The notes beneath the pieces were generated by a model. The model made no database searches. It was not told where the DNA came from and was given only the letters and a program-made list of their open reading frames with translations. From a virus: a stretch of DNA of 64,000 nt. This document shows, piece after piece, positions 14,545-24,408 of the stretch (positions within the stretch are counted from its first letter, which is position 1; each line of letters opens with the position of its first letter). The stretch lies in the IMG/VR virus record IMGVR_UViG_3300042904_000073, positions 1-64,000 of that record. One strand, written 5' to 3'. The translations under genes and the position numbers were made by a program.

Positions 14545-17500
14545 GTGGATCAGGAAACGCTAAAGCTCGTTCTGGAAGCTCACAACGCAGCCTCTCCGAT
14601 TATCAAGCAGGTCAGGAATGATCTACTTGCTGCGGAGAAGGCTGCGACGAGTTTGAACAAGTCGCTCAAGATCAAAGCGTCCGGTGCATCAGAAGTGCAG
14701 CGGACTATGCAGGGCATTAAGCGCCAGATCACCGAAGTGATCCAGGCTGCTGATCGACTGCATAAAGCTCTACGTGTTAAAGCCACACGAGACGCTTCTA
14801 TCGGCTCTGTGTTCAACGGTATTCGCTCCGAAATCAAGAAGACGATCCAGGAAGCAGACCGGCTGCATAAAGCTCTTAACACCAAATCGAGCGCAAAGGC
14901 TTTCTCCAATACCGACCTGGCGAAGTTCGTAAAGGACCTTGCTGCGGCTGCAAAGAATGTGCGCGACTTGAAGGCATCGCTGCGCAGCAACAACCTGAAG
15001 CTGACTTTCACTTTCAGCTATCGCGGCTCGAAGTCGATGGACAAGTTGATCGCCGACTTGCGAGCCGTAAACAAGCTGCTGGCGGTCACGGCCAGCCGTT
15101 CCGCTGCGGCTGCCAGTGGACTCAACGGCCTGCGCGGGCCTCGGGTCAATACCGGAGGTGGCGGCGGCGGCGGCGGGAACGGCAACCGAGCAAACAAGCT
15201 GTTCTCTGCTGTCGGCGATGTTTTCGGCGGTGCCGGTGAAGCGATAGGCGGGGTTGGCCGGGTTACCGGAGCCATCATGGGCTTCGGCGGTACGCTCATG
15301 CGTGTCGGCGACTTCGCGCTCGGGTTCGGCAAGGCCGTTATCAGCGGAGTCGTGGGCACCCTTCAGGAAGTGGAGAAGGCTGCGGCGGTCACTACCGGGG
15401 TACTAACCGGGCTCGGCGTAGTTACCGCGAAGCTCGGCACCGACTTCAACCAGTTCAAAGAGAACACCCTTCAGACCTTGGCCGCGCTTACCAAGAGCGG
15501 AGAGAAGGCGCAGAAGATTTTCGACTTCTCGTTCCAGCTTGCCATTCCGGCCAAGTTCACGTTCGAGGAAGTCCTGGAAGGCGCACGCACGCTCGAAGCA
15601 TTCGGCATTAGCCTTGACCGTCACGGCCAAGCCACGGGTCGCTACCTGACCAACGCAGTAGCACTGGCACAGGGTATGGAGAAGCCGCTGGCGCAGGTGA
15701 CCCGGTTCCTCGGCAACCTGTCCCAAGGCCGTTTGCTGCTACAGCAGGCAGCGCCTCTCGGCATGGGCCGTCAGACGCTCCAGCAGTACGGCGTCGAGTT
15801 CGATAGCCACGGTTCGGCGACCGACCGGACCAAGCTGCTTGAAGCGGCGATGAAGGCAATCGAAGATCGGTGGGGCAGCCTGCTTGATAAGATGGCGAAC
15901 ACCTACGAGTCCAAGCTCGACTCTATGGTGTCCATGACGCGCATGTTCTCTGGCAAGATCACCGAGGGGTTGTTCGGCCATCTGACCAAGGCCTACGGCA
16001 ACGTCGCTGACCTGTTCCAGAACCTTATCGACCCGAAAGCTATTGTCAACGGCGTAGAAATCTCCGTCAAGCAGGCCGAGGCTCGTGTCAAGACCCTGAA
16101 GGAAGAACTCGCGGGTCAGAAGTCGATGCAGCAGGAGTACTCTGGCGGCAGCTACTCCCCGCAGCTTCGGACAGAGACGGCAGAGGGCATCAAGTCCACG
16201 GAGCAGGAGCTTGCCAACGCGACCAAGACCCTATCGGCTGTTAAGGCTGAACTCGGGCCGGTCTACTCACTGGTTGAAGCTCTGAAGACGCCGTTCGACT
16301 TGCTCGGGTCGGCCATTGAAAAGGCGACCGAGGCGTTGCCGGGGTTCGTCAACTGGCTTTCCCAGGTGCTCACCAAGGACCGCATCATCGACTTCCTGTC
16401 GGAAATCATTGCGGTCGCTCGGGTCATGTGGGAGGACTTCCAGGAGTTCTTCAATCAAGCCAGTGGCGGCAAAGGCCTGGTCGGTATCTGGGAGAACTTC
16501 CGCAACTTTGCTCTGGATGCCATCGACGCTGTGATGGAAGCGTGGACCGAGTTCCGCGCCAACGTCGAGTATGCGATGAAAACGGCACCGGAGCTATTCG
16601 CCATGCTGATCGAGGCGGCGGGCCAGTTGAAGGCGGCTCTGGAAGCTATCGTCGGCTTGATGGTGCTGAACTTCGGGGCGCAGGTAGCGTCGGGCATCTT
16701 CCAGATCGTGGGCGGCATCGGGCAGATGGTCGTGGGAGTAGTTCGCCTGGTCGGGCTGATGCGCGGCGGCGGCGGCTTCCTGGGTGCCCTGAAGCAGATG
16801 CTAGGGCTCGGAGGTGCCGCAGGGGGCCAGACGGCCGCTGGCGGGGCTTCTGGGGCCGCTGGCGCGGCTGCCAGTAATGGCGGGCGGATGGCGGCGGCAA
16901 TGGCGAAGATGCCGAAAGGCTTGGGGCCTGCTGGCATCGTAGGTGCGCTCGCCGATTGGGGGACCAACCTGCTGCCTGACAACGAAGGCGGATGGGGCAA
17001 GCATGGCGCGGCTGGTGCCATCGGGAAGATCGGTGGCCGGGCTGCAAGCATGGCCGCTACCGGCGCTATGGTGGGCTCGTTCTTCCCTGGACCCGGTACG
17101 GTGATCGGCGGGGTTGTTGGCGGGGTTGGCGGTGCAATCTGGGGTGGCATCGACTTCGCTAACGGTCGCAAGGACTACGAGGAGCGCAAGCGTGCTGCAA
17201 CTCACAAGCGTGGTCTGACTATCAACGACATTAAGTCGGCCAAGCAGAAGTGGGAAGAGTCCTCGAATGTGCAGCTTCAGGGGATGGCCGGAACCGCGCA
17301 GGGTGTTGGCAAGTGGGCTATCGGTCAGGCTACCGGGATGGCTGGAGACGCTATTCCTGAACGGTTCAAGCAGTGGAACGCCGAGCGCGAGAAGTACGTA
17401 GCGGGCCAGATGGACGGTGCTAAAGGCCGTGCTGCCCGCCGACGCGAGCGCCTGGGATACCGGGACAAAGCCAAGGAGTTCCTGAACGGTCTCACGGGCG

Positions 17501-18720
17501 GCGAAATGGAAATGCCCAAGGACAAGAAGGGAGACGACATTTCGCCTTCCACGATCATCGGCGGCGGCAGTCAACCCGGCCACGGTGGCTTTACCTACGT
17601 CGGCGATATGCCGAAGCCGCAGGATCAGTTCCGTGACCCGGATGTAGTGTCGGCACAGATCGAAAGCTACGAGAGCCGCTTCAGGGGAATGACCAGTAAC
17701 GAGCAGGCCATCGCTCGACAGAAGCTACTCCCGCTCTACCAAGAGAAGATGAAAGGCGACCGGGAAGCTGTTACTGCTGCGCAAGAGGAAATGGCAAACA
17801 CCATTAACTCGTCTGGTCAGCAGAAATCGGAAGACGAAACGAACAAGGACAAGATCAACTACTGGAAGGCAATCGAGAAATTCTGGAAGTCTGAAGCAGA
17901 AGTCCAGGAGATTCAGCGCGAGGCGCAAGACGCTATTCACAATCGTCTCAAAGAGGCGAATGAAGCACGAATGGCGGCGGTGCAAGCGCAGATCGAACTC
18001 TTGCCAGATAGTCAGCAGGCGGCGGCTCGCCAGGCGCAGTTGGTCCCATACCTGGCGCAGCAGCATCGGCTAGTCCTGAACAAGCTGAAGACGGTCCAGA
18101 AGGGCTCTCTTGAAGAGTCTCGACTTCTCGAAGAAGAAGCGAAGATAAGGAAGCAGATCACCGAGACCAAGAACGAGGCTGTAGACGAAGCGGCGAAGCA
18201 GGCGTTCGAGGGTCCCAGGCGTCAGTTCGGCACGTTGAAGAAGCTGATCGGAATGATGCCGAAGGGCTCGCAGAAGGGTGCGATGCAGGCGCTCTTGATG
18301 CCCCGGATCAAGGCGGCTATGGCCGGTGCGCAGCAAGAGCGAGACCCGGTGAAGCGCCAGGAGAAGCTGCTTGAAGTCGCCGACATGTTCAGCGAACTGA
18401 AGGAAGCCAAGAAGTCTGGCGACCCGTTCAGCGGTATGTTCGACAAGGCAATGGCAGGCGAGCGCCAGGGTGCCATTGGGCGCTACCAGCAGATGTTGAT
18501 GGGGCGCAAGAATGGCCGTGGTCAGCGGATCGGCAAGCAGAAGGACATTTTCGCTGCTATGTCGCCGTTCGCTCCGGGAGCCGGTGTTGGCGGCGGAACA
18601 GCGTTTTCGCAGGACAAGTTCACGCAGCTAATTTTCCAGCTTCCGGTCAACGCAAGCGAACAACAGATCGCTGATTTGATTATGAAGGTAATGCAGGACC
18701 AGATGGGTCCTGGGAGGTAA
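14545..18720 (+). CDS. Tail tape measure protein
   Basis: The longest gene of the window (1391 residues) directly follows the chaperones. It starts with GTG. The N-terminus is helical with repeated ADRLHKAL segments. Residues about 195-300 include a Gly-rich stretch and hydrophobic helices (FALGFGKAVISGVVG). Residues about 690-880 form a second hydrophobic, Ala/Gly-rich region thought to insert in the host membrane. The last 350 residues are charged coiled coil with Gln/Lys-rich helices. At about 0.15 nm per residue it predicts a tail of roughly 200 nm. No lysozyme or peptidase motif is seen in it. Confidence 0.9.
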   Translation: MDQETLKLVLEAHNAASPIIKQVRNDLLAAEKAATSLNKSLKIKASGASEVQRTMQGIKRQITEVIQAADRLHKALRVKATRDASIGSVFNGIRSEIKKTIQEADRLHKALNTKSSAKAFSNTDLAKFVKDLAAAAKNVRDLKASLRSNNLKLTFTFSYRGSKSMDKLIADLRAVNKLLAVTASRSAAAASGLNGLRGPRVNTGGGGGGGGNGNRANKLFSAVGDVFGGAGEAIGGVGRVTGAIMGFGGTLMRVGDFALGFGKAVISGVVGTLQEVEKAAAVTTGVLTGLGVVTAKLGTDFNQFKENTLQTLAALTKSGEKAQKIFDFSFQLAIPAKFTFEEVLEGARTLEAFGISLDRHGQATGRYLTNAVALAQGMEKPLAQVTRFLGNLSQGRLLLQQAAPLGMGRQTLQQYGVEFDSHGSATDRTKLLEAAMKAIEDRWGSLLDKMANTYESKLDSMVSMTRMFSGKITEGLFGHLTKAYGNVADLFQNLIDPKAIVNGVEISVKQAEARVKTLKEELAGQKSMQQEYSGGSYSPQLRTETAEGIKSTEQELANATKTLSAVKAELGPVYSLVEALKTPFDLLGSAIEKATEALPGFVNWLSQVLTKDRIIDFLSEIIAVARVMWEDFQEFFNQASGGKGLVGIWENFRNFALDAIDAVMEAWTEFRANVEYAMKTAPELFAMLIEAAGQLKAALEAIVGLMVLNFGAQVASGIFQIVGGIGQMVVGVVRLVGLMRGGGGFLGALKQMLGLGGAAGGQTAAGGASGAAGAAASNGGRMAAAMAKMPKGLGPAGIVGALADWGTNLLPDNEGGWGKHGAAGAIGKIGGRAASMAATGAMVGSFFPGPGTVIGGVVGGVGGAIWGGIDFANGRKDYEERKRAATHKRGLTINDIKSAKQKWEESSNVQLQGMAGTAQGVGKWAIGQATGMAGDAIPERFKQWNAEREKYVAGQMDGAKGRAARRRERLGYRDKAKEFLNGLTGGEMEMPKDKKGDDISPSTIIGGGSQPGHGGFTYVGDMPKPQDQFRDPDVVSAQIESYESRFRGMTSNEQAIARQKLLPLYQEKMKGDREAVTAAQEEMANTINSSGQQKSEDETNKDKINYWKAIEKFWKSEAEVQEIQREAQDAIHNRLKEANEARMAAVQAQIELLPDSQQAAARQAQLVPYLAQQHRLVLNKLKTVQKGSLEESRLLEEEAKIRKQITETKNEAVDEAAKQAFEGPRRQFGTLKKLIGMMPKGSQKGAMQALLMPRIKAAMAGAQQERDPVKRQEKLLEVADMFSELKEAKKSGDPFSGMFDKAMAGERQGAIGRYQQMLMGRKNGRGQRIGKQKDIFAAMSPFAPGAGVGGGTAFSQDKFTQLIFQLPVNASEQQIADLIMKVMQDQMGPGR

Positions 18721-18725
18721 CCTTC

Positions 18726-19154
18726 ATGATCCGAGAAACGAAGATCACCGGCCAGGAGGCATTCATCCGAATGGCCGGTGATCCCGACGTTGTAAAGCGA
18801 ACAATCAAGCAGTCGCAGGCTGCGTTCCCGCAAGATCGCTGGCAGCAGTCCTGCCACTTCGCCTGGAAGCTACTCTACCTGTCAGGCATCGAAACTGCGC
18901 TCGGCAGCCATCGCGGCGGCTTCGCGCAGAACCTTGGACAGCGCGGATGGAAGGCTGTCAACGTCAAGTCGCCCGGCTGCCTGAAGGCTGGCGACATAGC
19001 CATGACCGAGGAAGGCTACGTCAGCGTGGTCGCCAAGGTGGACACGGCCGGTAATTTCTGGCACGCCGTTGACGTTGGCTGTGAAGAAGGCAAAGCCGTG
19101 CGCCATGAAGGTGTCGGTAGATACCTCTTCCTGCGTCCTGGCGGCGGCGGGTGA
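18726..19154 (+). CDS. Putative tail-associated cysteine peptidase (NlpC/P60- or CHAP-like)
   Basis: A 142-residue protein directly after the tape measure gene. SCHFAWKLLYLSG gives a candidate nucleophile Cys43 at the start of a helix, KAGDIAM is a typical beta-turn of these folds, and FWHAVDVG gives candidate His113. Cell-wall peptidases commonly occupy this site in tail tips. The frame ends RPGGGG then TGA at 19152, and the same frame stays open to 19430, so a stop-codon readthrough form is possible. Confidence 0.5.
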   Translation: MIRETKITGQEAFIRMAGDPDVVKRTIKQSQAAFPQDRWQQSCHFAWKLLYLSGIETALGSHRGGFAQNLGQRGWKAVNVKSPGCLKAGDIAMTEEGYVSVVAKVDTAGNFWHAVDVGCEEGKAVRHEGVGRYLFLRPGGGG

Positions 19155-19430
19155 GGGGATAAGAAAGCTCCGGTCGGAGCATCCCCCAATCCTACAGTGC
19201 CGCCTGAAGTAGCCGCCAGAATGGCTATGTACCCGTTGCACCCGAATCCTCCAGCTAACACCTGGCCGATGCCACAGGAGAAGGTGATCGTCGCCGAGGG
19301 CAACACGATCATCGTCCAGCCGGGAGCCACGGTCTATATCGTGAACGGCGGGCCTCCCACAATCTATGGACCGGACGGCCAGCCTGTGCCGCCTGGAACG
19401 CCTGTTCCGAGACCTGGCAAGAGAGCCTGA
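19155..19430 (+). CDS. Proline-rich small frame, in phase with the upstream peptidase
   Basis: After the TGA at 19152-19154 the same frame runs open for 91 codons. The product is Pro-rich (HPNPPANTWPMP, PPGTPVPRPGKRA). Candidate independent starts are GTG 19197, ATG 19221 and ATG 19227, none with a well-placed Shine-Dalgarno. It could be an independent small tail gene, a readthrough extension of the peptidase, or the remnant of a once longer gene. The next gene starts 2 bases after its stop, so the frame is probably translated. Confidence 0.5.
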   Translation, partial: GDKKAPVGASPNPTVPPEVAARMAMYPLHPNPPANTWPMPQEKVIVAEGNTIIVQPGATVYIVNGGPPTIYGPDGQPVPPGTPVPRPGKRA

Positions 19431-19432
19431 CG

Positions 19433-21970
19433 ATGCCTATACCTGCTGGCTACTGTGATACCGGCGAACGCTTCACCATCCAAGCGAGCGGCACCATCAC
19501 GATCAACTATGGTCCTTGTGGGCCTGACGCTGACGTGACGAGCCAGCAGGTATTCGCGTCTGCCTGGGTGACCCCGGCTCCACAGATCGAGATTAAGCAC
19601 CGGATCAACGGAACTACGGGCTTGGTCGAAGTCTTCGCTGACAAGCCGTGGGCTCCGCTAGACCCAAGCAAGGTAATCATCGACACGGTGTCGCAGTCGT
19701 ACCGTGGCGTCGTGAACGCCGATTACTCGGTGACCGCTGGACCGTTCTACCTGCTTGCGAACTCCTGTGGCACGCTTCATTGGTGGGCAAGCCCTGACAC
19801 CCTCGTTTGCTACTACATCGAAGGCCAGGGTGCTTGCCGGGCGATGTATAGCGGCTGGACACAGATGGTCAACGGCATCGGCGCTACGTCCTTCCAGGGT
19901 AGCCGAGCCAATATGCCAGGTGGCTGTGACGAGAGCAAGCCGTTCCTGCGAATCAGTCACACGGACAACCTCGGCAAGCTGGCTGCACAGGCCGACGCAA
20001 CCAGTTGCGGCAGCCACGTCTGCGTGCGCAAGGATGGCACGAACCTGAAGTGGTGGGTGCAAAGCCCAACCAGCGGGCCGGAAGTGCGAAGCTGGCAGGC
20101 TGGCAACATGACCGCTGAAGCCGCCGCTTGGTGTCAGGCTCGCATCTGCGTACTCGACTCTTGCGACAACACGCCGATCCCTGGTGCCACGGTCGAGATT
20201 TACGATCAGTGTAATCCCCTTACTGGAAATATGGGCGGCGGTGCCTACTTGCTCTCTTCCGGTGTTACCGGGAGCGACGGTTGTGTTACCTTGCCCTACA
20301 AGGGCATGTATGCCGTATTCAGCGTTTACAAGCAGTGTTATCAGAGTGTAGGAGGCAGCGGTTTCGGCTCCGTGGGTGCCTGTAGCTGTGCTGGTAATGA
20401 CGGTAGCAGTAGGCCAGGACTCACTGCATTCCTGCATCCGATGCTGCGCGTCGGCTCTGGCTGTTCAGGGCTGAAGCCGTGCGTCTGCCCTGACGGTACT
20501 ACCTGGAACGAGCAGTGCCAAATCTGTCAACCTGAATGCGGCCCCTGCCAGACCTGGGTTCAGTCTCACTGCCGGTGTGAGACTATGGACACCTCGTGTG
20601 ACGGTGGCCGCATCTTCTCTTGGGACGACTGCGAATGCCACTGCCCTGAAGGGTCGATCCTTTGCAACGACTACTGCATTTACGAGCCTAGTAAACCTCC
20701 GTGTTACGAGGAGCTTAACGGGCGCTGGAACGGCACGACCTGCAATTGGGAAGTAGATGATCCGGTCTTGCCGCTATGCGGCGAGGAGCGGGCTTGCACC
20801 TGGCGCGAGAACCTGTGTCAGTGGTGCTGCATCTTCCACGACGGCAACCCGCAGAATACCGGGTGCCCTTCCGGCTACACCTGGGATGCCGAGAAGAAGG
20901 ACTGCGTAATCCCCGAGCCGGGAAAGGGCTGCCCGCCTGGCTACACCTGGAGTGAAGACGCCGACGACTGTATCAGCGTGACAACCGCTGAAAAGCTATG
21001 TCCTGTCGGCTTCTGGGATAGCAACCGTGGTCAGTGCGTTACTTCGGGCTCGCCCGGTTCAAAGCTCTGCGGCAGCACCGGCTCTTGGGATAACACCTGC
21101 GGGCAATGCACGTATCCGATGCCGTGTCCAGAGGATCACGTCTACGACATTTCTACGTGCGAATGCGTTCTTGATTGTCCTGACGGTGAAGAGGTTTGCA
21201 ACGGCGTTTGCATTCAACGTCCAGAACAGCCTCCCTGTTTCTCGGAGCGTAATTGTCACTGGTCAACTACTGAATGCAAATGGGTGTGTGACGACGCTAC
21301 TTGCGAGCCTAATCATTACTATGATTGGGACGAATGCGAATGCTCGCCTGTTGATAAGAAGTCGAAGTATTCAGGAAACATAGACACCTGCTTTAGCTTC
21401 GATATGACGAAGCTGCACTGGTTCCGTAGTGGCGTATCTCCTGACACGAAGCTCTACGTTGACACTTTCCATCTTGATGTAAGCCAACCCGGAAATTGGG
21501 TTCTGGAAAGCACCGCTGAAATTATAGATAAGGGCGCGTCACCGTCGATCATCAAATGGGGGAGAGACGGGTTCATGTCGTTGGCCTACCTCGACCTGGA
21601 CAGCGGGAACGCAATGTCCCAACTGTGGGACCCGCTCAACGGGGCAAGGAACATGGTAACGGTAGCCGGTGGCGCAAAGTGGGTTGACCACAAGATGGAC
21701 AAGTGGGGCAGGACCGTGTTCGCGGTCTATACCGGCGACTGGTCCGTCTGCATCGGCAAGCTCGGCGGCGACGGCAAGCTGGTCATTTCGGCCGGGCCGG
21801 TGCTGATGCAGGACAAAGACGGGAACGGCATGAACGGTGCCGAATCTCAAGGTTCACTCCTACCTCTCCCCGATGGTGGAATGCTATTCACGTTCACTGA
21901 CAAGAGCGGGAATTCAAAGCAAGTCCACTGCCGAATGCTGAATGACGATGGGAGCGGGGAGTGGAACTAG
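19433..21970 (+). CDS. Cysteine-rich tail protein with EGF/TIL-like repeats
   Basis: This 845-residue protein has three zones. Residues 1-335 are a beta-rich region with scattered Cys and a carboxypeptidase-regulatory-like segment (DNTPIPGATVEIYD). Residues about 336-650 contain about 45 cysteines in short modules of the type CPDGxxxCNxxC, CPxGYTWxxxxxxC and WDxCECxC, including a near duplicate pair (PPCYEELNG... and PPCFSERNC...). The rest is a Cys-poor beta domain, perhaps a propeller. No signal peptide is present. Such density is typical of secreted, disulphide-knotted eukaryotic modules and is very unusual in a phage tail. Position between peptidase and tail-tip genes suggests a receptor-contacting tip protein. 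Confidence 0.6.
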   Translation: MPIPAGYCDTGERFTIQASGTITINYGPCGPDADVTSQQVFASAWVTPAPQIEIKHRINGTTGLVEVFADKPWAPLDPSKVIIDTVSQSYRGVVNADYSVTAGPFYLLANSCGTLHWWASPDTLVCYYIEGQGACRAMYSGWTQMVNGIGATSFQGSRANMPGGCDESKPFLRISHTDNLGKLAAQADATSCGSHVCVRKDGTNLKWWVQSPTSGPEVRSWQAGNMTAEAAAWCQARICVLDSCDNTPIPGATVEIYDQCNPLTGNMGGGAYLLSSGVTGSDGCVTLPYKGMYAVFSVYKQCYQSVGGSGFGSVGACSCAGNDGSSRPGLTAFLHPMLRVGSGCSGLKPCVCPDGTTWNEQCQICQPECGPCQTWVQSHCRCETMDTSCDGGRIFSWDDCECHCPEGSILCNDYCIYEPSKPPCYEELNGRWNGTTCNWEVDDPVLPLCGEERACTWRENLCQWCCIFHDGNPQNTGCPSGYTWDAEKKDCVIPEPGKGCPPGYTWSEDADDCISVTTAEKLCPVGFWDSNRGQCVTSGSPGSKLCGSTGSWDNTCGQCTYPMPCPEDHVYDISTCECVLDCPDGEEVCNGVCIQRPEQPPCFSERNCHWSTTECKWVCDDATCEPNHYYDWDECECSPVDKKSKYSGNIDTCFSFDMTKLHWFRSGVSPDTKLYVDTFHLDVSQPGNWVLESTAEIIDKGASPSIIKWGRDGFMSLAYLDLDSGNAMSQLWDPLNGARNMVTVAGGAKWVDHKMDKWGRTVFAVYTGDWSVCIGKLGGDGKLVISAGPVLMQDKDGNGMNGAESQGSLLPLPDGGMLFTFTDKSGNSKQVHCRMLNDDGSGEWN
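20440..21390 (+). repeat. Cysteine-module coding repeats
   Basis: Three module types recur: CPxGxxxCNxxCIxxPxxPPC (20641 and 21177 regions), CPxGYTWxxxxxDC (20860 and 20930 regions) and WDxCECxC (20620 and 21330 regions). Repetition is at the protein level; the DNA copies are diverged. The second half is more AT-rich than the flanks. Confidence 0.65.
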
Positions 21971-24184
21971 ATGGCTGAAAGGGTAGTCCCGATCCTTCAG
22001 ATTCGCCGTTTCAGGAACGGGTCCGAGCCTTACTTCGGACCCGGTTCTGACTTCGGCTATTCCTGGTACTCTTCGCTTAACAATGAGTTCAAGTTCGGTA
22101 GCGTAAGTTACCTGTCCGTGGACTCTGTTCTAGGCGCACCGATCTACGCTCCGATGGTGGAATACATCGGCACGGAACGGATGCGTACCGCCAACCGGGA
22201 TAACGGGCACGACGTGCCGATTGGCCTCGTGATGAAGCCGTTCGTCATTCCCAAAGACGTTGGGGAATGGGAAACGCTGCCTGGCGACCTGGGTGTCTGG
22301 GAGACTCGCACGTCTTTCATGAACCCTCCCGTGGAGCTTCTGACGCAGAACTTCCAGGGTGTTGACAGCGCGGGAGACACGGTAATCGCTCCGTGGGGCT
22401 CGCAGTCCACCTACTCCCATCCTGGCCTGCCGAGCTTCGCGTTCACGATCCTGCCTGCGGCGGTCTCGCCGGATTACAACCCGTTCGTCGGTGGCGTCCC
22501 CTACAGCCAGGTTGCCTGGTCTGGCGGCAAGTGGGCTATCCGGTTCTTCAATCACGGCAACCCGGTACTGATGAAGTCCTTCGGCGGCATCATGGTCCCG
22601 CTGATGGAGCTTGGCTCACCGGCCCGAATGAACAACGGAGACAACCCCGATTTGATCGAAGGCATCGTGCGGCACCAGCGGGGAGCCCTGATGATTTCGA
22701 TGGACCACGGGGCAACCTACGACGTGTGGTGGGAGCCGACCAACACTCCGGTCTCTTGCCCGTCTGGCAAGTACCAGTTCACCGGCTTGGGGATGGCGGC
22801 GGCTCTAGGCATTCACCAGGTGGCCTACGGCGACGATCAGAACCACGGACACTACGACAGCCCGAAGCTGCCAATGGAGCGACTTCGCGCCGGGTCGCCA
22901 ACGCTTGTCAACTTCAGATACGCGAACGCGACGAACACGGCGGTCACCGTCCAGAACATCGCGCCGACCACGACCACGACCTACATGCAATACCGGATCA
23001 ACATGACGGCCGGTGTTGTGAACACGTCGCACTTTGCGTATTACTACTCCCCCGAATCGTATGCCGTGGAGTTGGCGTATCCGACCACGCCAAGCCTCTA
23101 CTTCCCGATGCACGACAACGGGGCGACGTTCGAGGGGCGTATTCAACAGCTTACCATTGACAAGCCCTTTGAACTCGATGAAGCGACCTGCTCTTTCACC
23201 TGCCGCTACACCGTAGACGAAGGCGGGCCGCAAGGTAGCTTCGGGCTCAATCTGATTCAGGTCTGGGGTGGTTGGCAGTATGACGACGGGTCGAACGACG
23301 TTGATCTGCTGTTCACCGGCTACCTGGTTGATCCGAAGGTTACCCAGGTCAACAGCAACTACATCACCGTCAGCTTCACGGCTCACTCTACAGCCTTGCG
23401 CCCGAAGCGGATGCAGTGGCGAGACAGTAACGCCTCGCCATACGATGGCTTGACGCCCAACCAGGCACTCTTGAAGTGGGCCGTCTCGATGGGTCTCAAC
23501 GCCAGCTTCCTCGCCTTCGACAGCACCGGCCGGGGAGACAACGTGCTGCTGCCCGCCGAGTCGCCGGAAGAACCTGCTTACGTGCCCGTGGTCGGCGAGG
23601 CTCGATGGGACATTATGGCGAAGATCGCCGAGTATGCCCGTCTGGAGCTTGGCGTAATGAACAACGGCTCGTATGCTCTCTTCCCGAGCGACACGTTCGT
23701 GTTGACGCCTTACACCTGGGACGCCGCGCCGGTCAACAACAACACCTCGCACATTGAGAGCATCAGCCTGGAACAGCGCGTGCTAGACACCTTCACCGGA
23801 GTTTTAGTGCGCGGGCGAACAATGTGGAATGCTCAAATAGCCGCTTGGATATACGACAGTGACGCCGAGACCAATATCTTCAGTAGTAGGTTCCGACCCT
23901 GGCCGGAATGGACTGTGGAGACTATCGACCATCCGGTAACTCCGCAGTGGCTTGGGCAGGTAGCTCTTGGCCTGGCCTGGAACAAGATCGTCCCCAACTT
24001 CGAGCTTACCTGGAAGGGCGAGCTTGCCACCTTCGTTTCCAGGCGTCACGCCGTCTGGGTGCGAGGCACGACGGTAGGGGCGGGCAACTTGGTCAAGGTC
24101 GGCGTGCTATCGCTACGGCACACCTTTGACCGGAACGACCCGATGATGGCGTGGACCGAGGTGCGCGGAAGGAAGCTCTCCTAA
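21971..24184 (+). CDS. Large tail tip or baseplate protein
   Basis: The 737-residue protein starts on the base after the previous stop. It is beta-rich and aromatic-rich (DFGYSWYSSLNNEFKFG, QVWGGWQYDD) and in the second half resembles tail hub proteins (LLFTGYLVDPKV, followed by a segment with TPNQALLKWAVSMG and RWDIMAKIAEYARLELG). Such proteins link the tail tube to fibres. Its stop overlaps the next small gene (TAATG). No enzymatic motif is seen. Confidence 0.55.
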   Translation: MAERVVPILQIRRFRNGSEPYFGPGSDFGYSWYSSLNNEFKFGSVSYLSVDSVLGAPIYAPMVEYIGTERMRTANRDNGHDVPIGLVMKPFVIPKDVGEWETLPGDLGVWETRTSFMNPPVELLTQNFQGVDSAGDTVIAPWGSQSTYSHPGLPSFAFTILPAAVSPDYNPFVGGVPYSQVAWSGGKWAIRFFNHGNPVLMKSFGGIMVPLMELGSPARMNNGDNPDLIEGIVRHQRGALMISMDHGATYDVWWEPTNTPVSCPSGKYQFTGLGMAAALGIHQVAYGDDQNHGHYDSPKLPMERLRAGSPTLVNFRYANATNTAVTVQNIAPTTTTTYMQYRINMTAGVVNTSHFAYYYSPESYAVELAYPTTPSLYFPMHDNGATFEGRIQQLTIDKPFELDEATCSFTCRYTVDEGGPQGSFGLNLIQVWGGWQYDDGSNDVDLLFTGYLVDPKVTQVNSNYITVSFTAHSTALRPKRMQWRDSNASPYDGLTPNQALLKWAVSMGLNASFLAFDSTGRGDNVLLPAESPEEPAYVPVVGEARWDIMAKIAEYARLELGVMNNGSYALFPSDTFVLTPYTWDAAPVNNNTSHIESISLEQRVLDTFTGVLVRGRTMWNAQIAAWIYDSDAETNIFSSRFRPWPEWTVETIDHPVTPQWLGQVALGLAWNKIVPNFELTWKGELATFVSRRHAVWVRGTTVGAGNLVKVGVLSLRHTFDRNDPMMAWTEVRGRKLS

Positions 24185-24393
24185 TGAAGTCACCACGCAA
24201 CCCGGTCCAGGCGCTACGCAAAGACCTTCGCCGGTCCCAGGTCGAGACAACTGTGGGCATGACCATCTTTGTCCTCGGTCCTTCCGGCGAGGGTGACCAG
24301 TTCTCGGCAGCAGAGATTGACAAGCAAGGAAACATCGTAGAGTGCGCACAGTTCGACGTAAACAAGTTCGATGAAAGCACCTTCTGCGACTAG
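24184..24393 (+). CDS. Small hypothetical tail-module protein
   Basis: A 69-residue protein whose ATG overlaps the preceding stop. It has a basic N-terminus (SPRNPVQALRKDLRRSQ), a strand TTVGMTIFVLGPSG, and an acidic C-terminus. It lies between the tip protein and the tail fibre, so it may be an attachment or assembly factor. No family is recognised. Confidence 0.65.
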   Translation: MKSPRNPVQALRKDLRRSQVETTVGMTIFVLGPSGEGDQFSAAEIDKQGNIVECAQFDVNKFDESTFCD

Positions 24394-24408
24394 GCTGATA
24401 ACACGCTC

